A DNA stretch of 17,851 nucleotides, from NCBI GenBank assembly GCA_051306415.1, contig JBPPNE010000257.1, positions 1-17,851 of the forward strand, given 5' to 3'. Position numbers and translations under genes: made by a program. The notes under the pieces were generated by a model. The model saw only the letters and a list, made by a program, of their open reading frames with translations. It was not told where the DNA came from and did no database searches. Below are positions 7,247 to 14,771 of this stretch, piece after piece; within the stretch, counting starts at the first letter, position 1, and the number at the start of each line of letters is the position of its first letter. The stretch comes from CBDDRG01 sp051306415 (GTDB taxonomy: Bacteria > Pseudomonadota > Gammaproteobacteria > Pseudomonadales > Porticoccaceae).

Positions 7247-7453
7247 AAGCACTCCTTGGCAATGAAATGATGGATATTTGAACATCAAAAAAACAGGCAT
7301 ATTTTACGCCAGGCAATATAACCGGATGCCCACCATGGCCGCAGGAACATAATGCACGGATCGCCGACGGCCACCGTCGCTCTGAAGTCACAGCGCGAAC
7401 AAGACTGGATGGCTGGCGCCGCTGGTTTGGTGCTTGGGGGTATTTTGAGGGCG

Positions 7454-7654
7454 CTACTGGTGATCGGTATTGGTGGGCAAGACTTCTTCGCAACGCTGGG
7501 GATTGCCACCACAGATGTCGCAGTTCGCTCCCATGCCCAATGCCTTGATCCCGCCACAGGAGCCCTTGATGGGTTTCCGGCCCATGATCACGCCCACCGA
7601 CATGGCGGCGATGATCGCGGCAATAACCAGGAATGCCAATCCGAATTCCATCAT
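7454..7654 (-). CDS. nqrM: Na+-NQR maturation protein NqrM
   Basis: A 66-residue DUF539 protein needed for assembly of active Na+-NQR, thought to help deliver the iron centre held between NqrD and NqrE. It has one N-terminal membrane segment (5-24) and then a small cysteine-rich domain with Cys33 (KGSCGGI), Cys45, Cys48 (NCDIC) and Cys55. From memory of work on Vibrio NqrM, Cys33 is the essential residue. The ATG at 7654 has a GGAGGG ribosome site and overlaps the apbE stop as ATGA; a second ATG follows immediately at 7651. It is the last gene of the nqr operon, as in other gammaproteobacteria. No terminator hairpin with a U-run is visible downstream. Confidence 0.95.
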   Translation of the reverse strand: MMEFGLAFLVIAAIIAAMSVGVIMGRKPIKGSCGGIKALGMGANCDICGGNPQRCEEVLPTNTDHQ

Positions 7655-8748
7655 TTTGCGCCCTCCGTCAAATAGGGTGCGAAGGCCGCGCTGCTGTATT
7701 CAACAAAACGACCGCCTTCTTTCACCAACAACAATAGCGCAATTCGACGCTCATCGGCGATTTTCAGGCTGGCGTCCTTGCCGAGCACCATGAACCCGGT
7801 CGACAACGCATCTGCCTCCGCGCCGGTCGGCGCTATCACGGTTGCCGACGCGACGCCATTGCTGACCGGCCGGCCGTTGGTCGGATCGATGATGTGAGAA
7901 TAGTGGACGCCATCGCGTTCAAAATAATTGCGGTAGTCACCGGATGTAGCCACACCCACATCAGCCAGTGCGAGTACCCGTTCGACGCCGCCGCGCTCAA
8001 CCGCGGGCACTTCGATACCGACCCGCCAGGGTTCACCCTTGCCGTTACGGCCGGAGCCACGCAGCTCGCCACCCAGATCGACGAGGTAATTGGTCAGGCC
8101 CACACCGTCGAGCAATTCGCTGACCCGATCCCCCGCATAGCCAGGGACAATACCCGAAAGATCGATACGAATGGGCCGGGTCTTGATCACGCTGGCGGCT
8201 TTCTCGTCGATGGCAAGATAGCCAAAGCCGATGTTCTCCAGCGCCGCTTTCAGCTCGCCTTCATCGGGCACGCGATCACCGGTATCGACCGGCCCAAAGC
8301 CCCAGAGATCCACCAGCGGGCCTACGGTGGGATCGAAGGCGCCCCGGGTTATTTGAAAAGCCAGTTTCGACAGCAGCAATACTCGCAGCAAATCTGGACT
8401 CACCGCAAAGGGCTCGCCCACCGGCTGGCGATTCAGCCGGTTGAGTTCCGAATCCGGTTTGTAGGTACTCATCGCCGCGTCGAGGGATTGCAACAGCACA
8501 GCAATTCGGGCTGCGGTATCGGAGGGGGAAGGCGTCGATCCCGGCACCACCTTGACTTGATAGGTGGTGCCCATGGTGGGGCCGGAAAAAACCAGCTCCG
8601 GTTGCGACCGGCTACAGCTTACGAGCACCAGAACCAGGATGCACAGACATGCCAGCCGGCGTGCTCGCGGCTGGCCCGCACTCCGCGGGCGGTGGGCCAG
8701 CTCAGCCTCCGAAATCGTCGAGGAATATCTGATTTGATTCGACGCCAA
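7651..8748 (-). CDS. apbE: FMN:protein transferase ApbE (flavin transferase for Na+-NQR)
   Basis: A periplasm-facing lipoprotein that attaches FMN covalently to threonines of NqrB and NqrC. The coordinates follow the longest frame with a conventional start, a TTG at 8748 (365 codons), which overlaps nqrF by 47 bp and has no ribosome site. Counting from it, a signal segment (RRLACLCILVLVLVSC) has its lipobox Cys at 45. ApbE motifs follow: PTMGTTY (57-63), DPTVGPLVDLWGFGP (139-153), DLSGIVPGYAGD (196-207), HIIDPTNGRPV (285-295) and EADALSTGFMV (311-321), the metal/FAD site region. A better-placed start is the in-frame CTG at 8700, five bases after GGAGG (8706-8710). It would give a 349-residue protein with a normal signal peptide. 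No ATG or in-frame GTG is available there. The stop overlaps the nqrM start. Confidence 0.93.
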   Translation of the reverse strand: MASNQIRYSSTISEAELAHRPRSAGQPRARRLACLCILVLVLVSCSRSQPELVFSGPTMGTTYQVKVVPGSTPSPSDTAARIAVLLQSLDAAMSTYKPDSELNRLNRQPVGEPFAVSPDLLRVLLLSKLAFQITRGAFDPTVGPLVDLWGFGPVDTGDRVPDEGELKAALENIGFGYLAIDEKAASVIKTRPIRIDLSGIVPGYAGDRVSELLDGVGLTNYLVDLGGELRGSGRNGKGEPWRVGIEVPAVERGGVERVLALADVGVATSGDYRNYFERDGVHYSHIIDPTNGRPVSNGVASATVIAPTGAEADALSTGFMVLGKDASLKIADERRIALLLLVKEGGRFVEYSSAAFAPYLTEGAK

Positions 8749-9934
8749 GGTCGCGCAGCATCTTGATCACCGCGGCGTTCATCATCGGCGGCCCGCACAT
8801 GTAGTATTCGCAGTCCTCCGGTGCCGGATGATCCTTCAGATAGTTTTCGTAGAGGACATTATGAATAAAGCCCGTATAGCCGGTCCAGTTGTCCTCAGGT
8901 TGCGGTTCAGATAGCGCAACACGCCAAGTGAAATTGGCGTTCTCCGCCGCCAGGCCGTCGTAATCCTCGACGTAAAACATCTCCCGGAGGCTGCGGGCAC
9001 CGTACCAGAAAGTGATCTTGCGCTGGGTTTTGATGCGTTTGAACTGGTCGAACAGATGGGAGCGCATCGGCGCCATGCCCGCGCCACCGCCAATGAAGAT
9101 CATCTCCCTATCCGTATCCTTGGCAAAAAATTCACCGAAGGGGCCATAGATATTGATCTTGTCGCCGGGCTTGAGGCTGAACGTGTAGGACGACATCTTC
9201 CCCGGCGGCAAGCCCTGGGTGCGCGGCGGTGGCGTCGCGATGCGGATATTGAACTTGACGATACCCCGCTCCTCCGGGTAGTTCGCCATCGAGTAGGCGC
9301 GAATCACCGGTTCATCCACCTGGGATTCGAGGCTGAACAGATTCATCCGCTCCCAGTCGCCACGGTATTCTTCCTCGATGGCGAAGTCACTGAACTTGAC
9401 ATTGTGGGGCGGTGCCTCCAGCTGCACATAGCCGCCGGCGCGGAAGTTGACCTGCTCGCCCTCAGGCAGGCGCAGCGTCAATTCCTTGATAAAGGTGGCG
9501 ACATTGGGGTTTGCCTCGACCGTACACTGCCACTGCTTGATGCCAAAAACTTCATCAGGTACCTGAATTTTCATGTCCTGCTTGACCGGGGTCTGGCAGG
9601 ACAGCCGCCAGCCCTCGCGCGCCTGGCGACGGTTGAAATGGGCCTCCTCGGTGGGCAGCATCGAGCCACCACCCTGGTGGATAATGCATTTGCACTGGGC
9701 GCAGGTGCCGCCACCGCCACAGGCCGAGGCGAGAAAAACATTGGCGGCGGACAATGTTTGCAGCAGCTTGCCACCCATCGGCACCTGGATCGTCTTCTCG
9801 CCGTTGATCTCGATATTGACTGTCCCTGCGCTGACCAGCCGCGACCGCGCGGCGAGGATCAAAAACACTAGCGCAAGCACGACGACGGTAAACATCGAGA
9901 CGCCGAGAACGATGGTCAGATTTGCCTCACTCAT
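8702..9934 (-). CDS. nqrF: Na+-NQR subunit F (NADH dehydrogenase flavoprotein)
   Basis: A 410-residue subunit that accepts hydride from NADH and passes single electrons to the membrane subunits. In order: an N-terminal membrane anchor (7-28); a plant-type 2Fe-2S domain with Cys72, Cys78, Cys81 (ACGGGGTCAQCKC) and Cys113; an FAD-binding barrel with RAYSMANYP (212-220); and an NADH-binding domain with GGGAGMAPMR (282-291) and YYMCGPPMM near the C-terminus. The ATG at 9934 has a GAGGGG ribosome site about 10 bases upstream. It is separated from nqrE by 74 bp, most of it a tandem repeat, the only loose junction in the operon. The 3' end contains the GGAGG that probably serves apbE. Confidence 0.97.
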   Translation of the reverse strand: MSEANLTIVLGVSMFTVVVLALVFLILAARSRLVSAGTVNIEINGEKTIQVPMGGKLLQTLSAANVFLASACGGGGTCAQCKCIIHQGGGSMLPTEEAHFNRRQAREGWRLSCQTPVKQDMKIQVPDEVFGIKQWQCTVEANPNVATFIKELTLRLPEGEQVNFRAGGYVQLEAPPHNVKFSDFAIEEEYRGDWERMNLFSLESQVDEPVIRAYSMANYPEERGIVKFNIRIATPPPRTQGLPPGKMSSYTFSLKPGDKINIYGPFGEFFAKDTDREMIFIGGGAGMAPMRSHLFDQFKRIKTQRKITFWYGARSLREMFYVEDYDGLAAENANFTWRVALSEPQPEDNWTGYTGFIHNVLYENYLKDHPAPEDCEYYMCGPPMMNAAVIKMLRDLGVESNQIFLDDFGG

Positions 9935-9950
9935 GCTGCTTTCGCCCCTC

Positions 9951-10020
9951 GCTTACAGGTCAGTGCTTGTCGATCAGTGCTTACAGATCAGTGTTTACAG
10001 GTCAGTGTTTACAGATCAAT
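9951..10020. repeat. Five tandem 14-bp repeats at the nqrE-nqrF junction
   Basis: Five head-to-tail 14-bp units occupy 9951-9964, 9965-9978, 9979-9992, 9993-10006 and 10007-10020. On the plus strand the units resemble GCTTACAGATCAGT, with 1-4 changes; the unit at 9965 is the most diverged. The rightmost unit includes the last codons and TAA stop of nqrE, so the array looks like amplification of the 3' end of nqrE into the spacer. The unit length is not a multiple of three, but the copies lie after the stop and do not alter either protein. Confidence 0.9.
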
Positions 10021-10626
10021 GCCGCCAAAGGACATGAAACCGAGCGCCATCAGCCCGGCGGTAATGAACGCAAGACCCAGCCCTTGTAGGCCGGCCGGCA
10101 CATCGCTGTACTTGAGTTTCTCCCTGATGGCCGCAAACGCGATAATCGCGAGCGCCCAGCCCAATCCAGCGCCGGTGCCGTAGATCACACTCTCGGCAAA
10201 ATGGTAGTCGCGCTCCACCATGAACAGAACGCCACCGAGAATGGCGCAGTTCACCGTGATCAGCGGCAAATAAATGCCCAGCGTGTTGTAGAGGGCCGGC
10301 ACATATTTATCGAGAAACATCTCGAGAATCTGCACGATGGCGGCGATGGTGCCGATGTAGCTAAGCAGGCCAAGGAAGCCCAGATCGACGGTTTTCAGCG
10401 CATCAATGCCCGTCCACGCCAGCGCGCCCTCCGACAATAGATAACGGTAGATCAGGTTGTTGGCGGGCACCGTGATGGCCATTACCACCACCACCGCGAC
10501 ACTCAGGCCGATCGCCGCCTGAATCTTCTTCGAAATCGCGAGAAAGGTGCACATGCCGAGAAAGAAGCTGAGCGCCATGTTCTCGATAAACACCGAGCGA
10601 ATCAGCAGACTCAGGTAGTGTTCCAT
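10009..10626 (-). CDS. nqrE: Na+-NQR subunit E
   Basis: A 205-residue integral membrane subunit with six predicted helices, homologous to NqrD and to RnfA. The start MEHYLSLLIRSVFIENMALS and the end GLMALGFMSFGGIDL are diagnostic. Cys26 (LGMCTFLA) and Cys127 (ITVNCAIL) correspond to the cysteines that, with those of NqrD, hold the intramembrane iron-sulfur centre. The ATG at 10626 shares one base with the nqrD stop (TGATG); a GTG one codon earlier is an alternative. Its last codons and stop belong to the first unit of the 14-bp tandem repeat. Confidence 0.97.
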   Translation of the reverse strand: MEHYLSLLIRSVFIENMALSFFLGMCTFLAISKKIQAAIGLSVAVVVVMAITVPANNLIYRYLLSEGALAWTGIDALKTVDLGFLGLLSYIGTIAAIVQILEMFLDKYVPALYNTLGIYLPLITVNCAILGGVLFMVERDYHFAESVIYGTGAGLGWALAIIAFAAIREKLKYSDVPAGLQGLGLAFITAGLMALGFMSFGGIDL

Positions 10627-11291
10627 CACGCCCCCTCACTCGCCAGGGTATTGGGCGCCATCCGGTACTCGGTCGGCTCAACCTGGCTGGTTTTGACGCT
10701 GCGCAGCGCCCAGATCATCAGGCCGATCAGGAAAAACGCACTCGGTGGCAGCAGCAACAGCCCATTGGGCACATACCAGCCACCGGCGCTCGCCACCGGG
10801 AGTATCTCGACACCCCACAGTTTGCCCGAACCGAACAGCTCGCGCACCACCGCCACGCCCATCAGAATCACGCTATAACCGAGGCCATTGCCGATGCCAT
10901 CAAGGAAGCTCGGGACCGGCGGATTGGTCATCGCATAGGCCTCCGCCCGCCCCATCACGATACAATTGGTAATGATCAAACCAACGAAGACCGACAGCTG
11001 CTTGCTGATGTCGTAGGCGACACCCTTGAGTATTTGATCGACCACGATCACCAGCGAGGCGATGATGGTCATCTGGACAATAATGCGAATGCTGTTGGGA
11101 ATATAGTTGCGGATCAGCGAGATGAAGAAGCTGGAAAACCCCGTCACCAGCGTCAGGGCCACGCACATCACAAAGGCCACCGACATCTGCGAGGTGACCG
11201 CCAGCGCCGAGCAGATGCCGAGGACCTGCAGCGTGATCGGGTTGTTGTCAAATATCGGGCTGACCAGCACCTCTTTGATTTTTGCCGCCAT
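10626..11291 (-). CDS. nqrD: Na+-NQR subunit D
   Basis: A 221-residue membrane subunit, partner of NqrE and homologous to RnfE. It begins MAAKIKEVLVSPIFDNNPITLQ and has about six hydrophobic helices. Cys27 (LGICSAL) and Cys110 (IITNCIVMGRAEA) are the conserved ligands of the iron centre on the Na+/electron path. It starts 2 bp after the nqrC stop and shares one base with nqrE. The C-terminal tail after about residue 200 (KTSQVEPTEYRMAPNTLASEGA) is slightly longer than I remember for Vibrio, without visible domain significance. Confidence 0.97.
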   Translation of the reverse strand: MAAKIKEVLVSPIFDNNPITLQVLGICSALAVTSQMSVAFVMCVALTLVTGFSSFFISLIRNYIPNSIRIIVQMTIIASLVIVVDQILKGVAYDISKQLSVFVGLIITNCIVMGRAEAYAMTNPPVPSFLDGIGNGLGYSVILMGVAVVRELFGSGKLWGVEILPVASAGGWYVPNGLLLLPPSAFFLIGLMIWALRSVKTSQVEPTEYRMAPNTLASEGA

Positions 11292-11293
11292 GA

Positions 11294-12067
11294 TCAGATT
11301 CCTCCGCTACGCAGATTCGCAATAAAGGGCGCGAAACCCTGTTCTCCGAGCCAGTAATGCACAAGATTGTTGACGCCGCGACCGGTCAGCGTAGCGCCGG
11401 ACAGGCCATCGACCTGGTACGCCGCCTGCGGCCTGCTGGTGTCCACCGAACCCTTGATCACCGACAAGGTTTGCTTGCCGTGATCATCGTAAACTTTTTT
11501 GCCGACCCATTGCGCTTTCCACAGCGGATTGTCCACTTCACCGCCCAGTCCTGGAGTCTCCGCGTGTTGGTAGAAGCCAATGCCGGCGACAGTATTCAAA
11601 TCGCCCTCGAGCGCAATGAAACCGTACAGAGTGGACCACAGGCCGTAACCGCGGATTGGCAGAATCAGCTTTTCAATACCCTTGTCGCCCTGCACCAGAT
11701 AAACCAAGGCATATTTCTCACGGCGGAAAATTTTCGCGATATCTGCCTCCGCATCCAGGCCAGCGGAAAGCTTCGGATCCTTACTCGCCTTGCGTTGATC
11801 ATAGTTGGCGGGATCCACCGCATCGGTAAATTTGCCGGTATCGAGATCCACCGCCTTGGCCGTGACCTGGGAGAATTGCTCCTCAATGCTCTTGCCATCA
11901 ACCAAAAGTCCGGCCGCCGCCAAAATATTGGTGTTGCGATCAATCGCCTTGTTCACCTGCTGGATCGGGCGCATCAGCACCGTCGATGCGGCGACCACTA
12001 CCGCGCAGACGATGCAGAGCGCAAGGGCCACTAAAATCGTGCTTTTGAATGAATCCTTGTCAGCCAC
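11294..12067 (-). CDS. nqrC: Na+-NQR subunit C (covalent FMN)
   Basis: A 257-residue subunit with one N-terminal membrane helix (8-31) and a periplasmic FMN-binding domain. The flavinylation motif is DGLSGATLT, where Asp220 to Thr226 fits the D-x-x-S/T-G-A-T pattern and Thr226 is the expected FMN acceptor modified by ApbE. Upstream blocks IRGYGLWSTLYGFIAL (138-153) and HAETPGLGGEV (168-178) are typical. The start is a GTG at 12067, 9 bases after GGAG, overlapping the end of nqrB by 8 bp. nqrD follows after 2 bp. Confidence 0.97.
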   Translation of the reverse strand: MADKDSFKSTILVALALCIVCAVVVAASTVLMRPIQQVNKAIDRNTNILAAAGLLVDGKSIEEQFSQVTAKAVDLDTGKFTDAVDPANYDQRKASKDPKLSAGLDAEADIAKIFRREKYALVYLVQGDKGIEKLILPIRGYGLWSTLYGFIALEGDLNTVAGIGFYQHAETPGLGGEVDNPLWKAQWVGKKVYDDHGKQTLSVIKGSVDTSRPQAAYQVDGLSGATLTGRGVNNLVHYWLGEQGFAPFIANLRSGGI

Positions 12068-13259
12068 GGGCCAATCTCCGCTTGATATTGGCCTGCACCA
12101 CGAAATAGTCGATCAGGGGAGCAAACAGGTTGGCGAACAATATCGCGAGCATCATACCTTCCGGATAGGCCGGGTTGACCACCCGAATCAGCACCACCAT
12201 GGTTCCGATCAACACGCCGAACCAAAGCTTGCCAACATCAGTCATCGCCGCGGAAACCGGGTCAGTCGCCATGAACACCATGCCGAACGCAAAGCCACCC
12301 AACACCAGATGCCAGTACCAGGGCATCGCGAACATCGGGTTGCTGGACGATCCCAGCCAGTTGAATAGCGTCGACAGCGCCATCATACCCAGCATGACGC
12401 CGAGCATGATGCGCCAAGAGGCTATTTTCATCACCAGCAACACGGCTGCACCGATAAAAATCGCCAGCGTCGATACCTCGCCAATAGAGCCGGGCATCTT
12501 GCCGATGAACGCATCCACCCAACTGAGCTGACCCTGCAACACCGACATCCCATCCGATGCCGCGACCGACAGCGCGGTAGCACCGGTATACCCATCCACC
12601 GCTGTCCACACCGAATCACCCGACATGCTGGCAGGATAGGCGAAAAACACAAAGGCGCGACCGGCCAGGGCCGGGTTGATAAAGTTCTTGCCAGTGCCAC
12701 CAAAGACTTCTTTGCCAAGAACAATACCGAAACTGATCCCGAGCGCCACCATCCACAGCGGCAGATCGGGGGGACAAATCAGCGCGAAGAGGATTGAAGT
12801 CACGAAAAACCCCTCGTTGACTTCATGGCCACGCACCATCGCAAAGAGTACTTCCCAAAAGCCACCGACGATGAAAGTCACCAGGTAGATCGGCAGGAAA
12901 TACACCGCGCCGTACCAGACGCAGTCCCACACGCTACTGGGATCGTGCCCGGCCAGCAGGCTGATCAGCGGGCCATGCCAGTCGGCGACCGTTTCGAGCG
13001 CCATCGCCGCCATCGCGGTATTGGCCTGGAAGCCCAGGTTGTACATGCCGTAAAACATGGCGGGAAAAGTGGCGAGCCAAACCGTAATCATCACCCGCTT
13101 GAGGTCGATGCCATCGCGGACGTGCGACCCGGTGTGGGTGACCGAGGCTGGCGAGTAAAAGATGGTGTCCACCGCTTCATAGAGGGCGTACCACTTTTCG
13201 TACTTGCCACCGCGATGAAAATGCGGCGCCATCGCATCGAGCATCTTGCGCAAACCCAT
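12060..13259 (-). CDS. nqrB: Na+-NQR subunit B (covalent FMN, membrane core)
   Basis: A 399-residue integral membrane subunit, homologous to RnfD, that carries covalent FMN and takes part in Na+ translocation and quinone reduction. It begins MGLRKMLDAMAPHFHRGGKYEKWYALYE, the family N-terminus. KEVFGGTGKNFINPALAGRAFVFF lies near 183-206. The flavinylation motif is DGYTGAT, with Thr228 as the expected acceptor. Several hydrophobic helices fill the remainder. It starts 4 bp after the nqrA stop and overlaps nqrC by 8 bp. Confidence 0.98.
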   Translation of the reverse strand: MGLRKMLDAMAPHFHRGGKYEKWYALYEAVDTIFYSPASVTHTGSHVRDGIDLKRVMITVWLATFPAMFYGMYNLGFQANTAMAAMALETVADWHGPLISLLAGHDPSSVWDCVWYGAVYFLPIYLVTFIVGGFWEVLFAMVRGHEVNEGFFVTSILFALICPPDLPLWMVALGISFGIVLGKEVFGGTGKNFINPALAGRAFVFFAYPASMSGDSVWTAVDGYTGATALSVAASDGMSVLQGQLSWVDAFIGKMPGSIGEVSTLAIFIGAAVLLVMKIASWRIMLGVMLGMMALSTLFNWLGSSSNPMFAMPWYWHLVLGGFAFGMVFMATDPVSAAMTDVGKLWFGVLIGTMVVLIRVVNPAYPEGMMLAILFANLFAPLIDYFVVQANIKRRLARG

Positions 13260-13263
13260 GACG

Positions 13264-14601
13264 TTAGCCCTCTTGCTCGATGCGGGTCAGGTTATCCCGC
13301 AGGATCGGGCCATATTCGTACTTGCCGACACAGGCGTAGGTGCAAAGCGCCAGATCCTCTTCATCCAGCTCCAGACAACCGAGGTTCTTGGCCATCTCGG
13401 TGTCGCCGACCGCCAACGCGCGCAGCAGCTGGGTGGGCAAAATATCCAACGGCATGATCTGCTCATAATTCCCCAGCGGCACCATCGCCCGCTCACTGCC
13501 GTTAGTGCTGGAATCCATCGCAAATTTCTTGTCGCGGGCAAAGCGCGACAGGAACACTGGCAATACCGAGTGACGATCAACGCCGGGGGACAGATAACCC
13601 AGAAAATGCCGCTCGCGACCCTCTTCGATCACGCTGACCTGGTTGTGATAGCGGCCGAGCCAGGCGAAGACCCCCGTGCCTTTGCGCCCCGACAGCACGG
13701 AGCCGGAAATGACGCGATTGTCTCCCGTCAAAGGCTCACCCGCCAGCAGATCATCGACACTGGCGCCGACGCAGGTACGCAGCAGTCGCGGATTCGCTAC
13801 CTTGGGTCCGCCGAGAGCAATCACCCGCTCGCTGTTGATGCGGCCCGTGGTGAACAACTGGCCGACGGCAATGACATCCTGATAACCGATATGCCAGACC
13901 GCCTTGTGCTCGTTGACCGGATCGATGAAATGGATATGGGTGCCCACCAGACCCGCGGGATGGGGACCTTCAAAGTCGTGGCGAACCACGCCGGCAACGG
14001 TAACCGCCGTATTGGCGCCCGGACGGGTACAGAGATGAACACGTTCGCACAGGCGCGTCAGAACCGTGAGTCCGCTGGCAAAAGCGGCCGCCCGCTCGGC
14101 AATGACAATCGCCGGATCGGCGGCCAGGGGATTGCTATCGATGGCGGTAACAAAGATCGAGTGGGGAACACTGTCGACGGCCGGCACTCGGGAATAGGGC
14201 CGAGTGCGCAATGCTGTCCACAGGCCGGAGTCGACGAGTTGTGCGACCACCAGCGCTCTGTCCAAACCCGCAAGCGCGGAGTCCGCAAAGCTTGCGAAGC
14301 GGATCTGCTCGTCGCCCTCTATAGCGATTACCAAAGACTGAAACACGCGCTGCGCGCCCCGGTTGATCGCCCGCACGACGCCCGCCGCCGGCGCGGTATA
14401 AATCACCCCTCGGGTATTCTTGTCCGTAAACAGCAACTGACCGCGCTTGACCCGGTCGCCCTCCTTGACCGCCATACTCGGACGCAAACCGACGTAATCA
14501 GGCCCCATGAGGGCGACCGAACCAATCTCCGGGCCAGGATGAATGCGCTGTTCCGGTTCCCCGGAAATAGGCAGGTCCAGGCCGCGGCGAATCTTGATCA
14601 T
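13264..14601 (-). CDS. nqrA: Na+-NQR subunit A
   Basis: A 445-residue peripheral cytoplasmic subunit with no membrane segment, first gene of the operon. It opens MIKIRRGLDLPISGEP and has the conserved blocks GPDYVGLRPSMAVKEGDRVKRGQLLF, HPAGLVGTHIHFIDPV, GYQDVIAVGQLF and IALGGPKV. The C-terminal domain contains a cysteine-bearing segment, LALCTYACVGKYEYG, as in the Rnf/Nqr homologues. The ATG at 14601 gives the usual N-terminus; a TTG two codons earlier is possible but unnecessary. The ribosome site is weak. It lies 170 bp downstream of gap on the same strand. Confidence 0.97.
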   Translation of the reverse strand: MIKIRRGLDLPISGEPEQRIHPGPEIGSVALMGPDYVGLRPSMAVKEGDRVKRGQLLFTDKNTRGVIYTAPAAGVVRAINRGAQRVFQSLVIAIEGDEQIRFASFADSALAGLDRALVVAQLVDSGLWTALRTRPYSRVPAVDSVPHSIFVTAIDSNPLAADPAIVIAERAAAFASGLTVLTRLCERVHLCTRPGANTAVTVAGVVRHDFEGPHPAGLVGTHIHFIDPVNEHKAVWHIGYQDVIAVGQLFTTGRINSERVIALGGPKVANPRLLRTCVGASVDDLLAGEPLTGDNRVISGSVLSGRKGTGVFAWLGRYHNQVSVIEEGRERHFLGYLSPGVDRHSVLPVFLSRFARDKKFAMDSSTNGSERAMVPLGNYEQIMPLDILPTQLLRALAVGDTEMAKNLGCLELDEEDLALCTYACVGKYEYGPILRDNLTRIEQEG

Positions 14602-14642
14602 AGACAACCACTCTGTTGACGAAGGCTTGCTGGCGAACCTTT

Positions 14643-14648
14643 ATTGTA
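14643..14648 (-). promoter_or_regulatory. Possible -10 box for the nqr operon
   Basis: TACAAT on the minus strand lies about 40 bp upstream of the nqrA ATG in the 170-bp gap after gap. No good -35 box is correctly spaced, so either the promoter is activator-dependent or nqr is partly transcribed from gap. No rho-independent terminator is visible between gap and nqrA. Confidence 0.25.
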
Positions 14649-14771
14649 CTCAGACGCGCTTTTCGACTAACCGACGCAGCGCTTCAACGGTGACCCGATT
14701 TGTAGAGCGGCAGATCTCGTCGCCCCCCGGCGGAACCCCTCGCCCAAAAAGGGCACGCCATGTTAGCAGTA

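Noticed and set aside
7400..7453. GC-rich hairpin around GGCGCC downstream of nqrM as a terminator
   Set aside because: The self-complementary core is short and no U-run follows on the minus strand.
7651..14601. Rnf complex instead of Na+-NQR
   Set aside because: The cluster has the NqrA and NqrF types (NqrF with 2Fe-2S, FAD and NADH domains) plus NqrM, and lacks RnfB and RnfC.
13246..14619. A long open frame of about 457 codons on the plus strand antisense to nqrA
   Set aside because: It is the mirror of a strongly conserved nqrA frame in high-GC DNA, and its translation has no domain-like pattern. The same applies to long plus-strand frames opposite prpB/gntR (141-1268), apbE (7894-8766) and nqrF (9056-9871).
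14742..14754. GCCC-TTTTT-GGGC as a terminator after gap
   Set aside because: The stem is only 4 bp and the T-run is the loop, not a tail after the stem, so it is not a rho-independent terminator.
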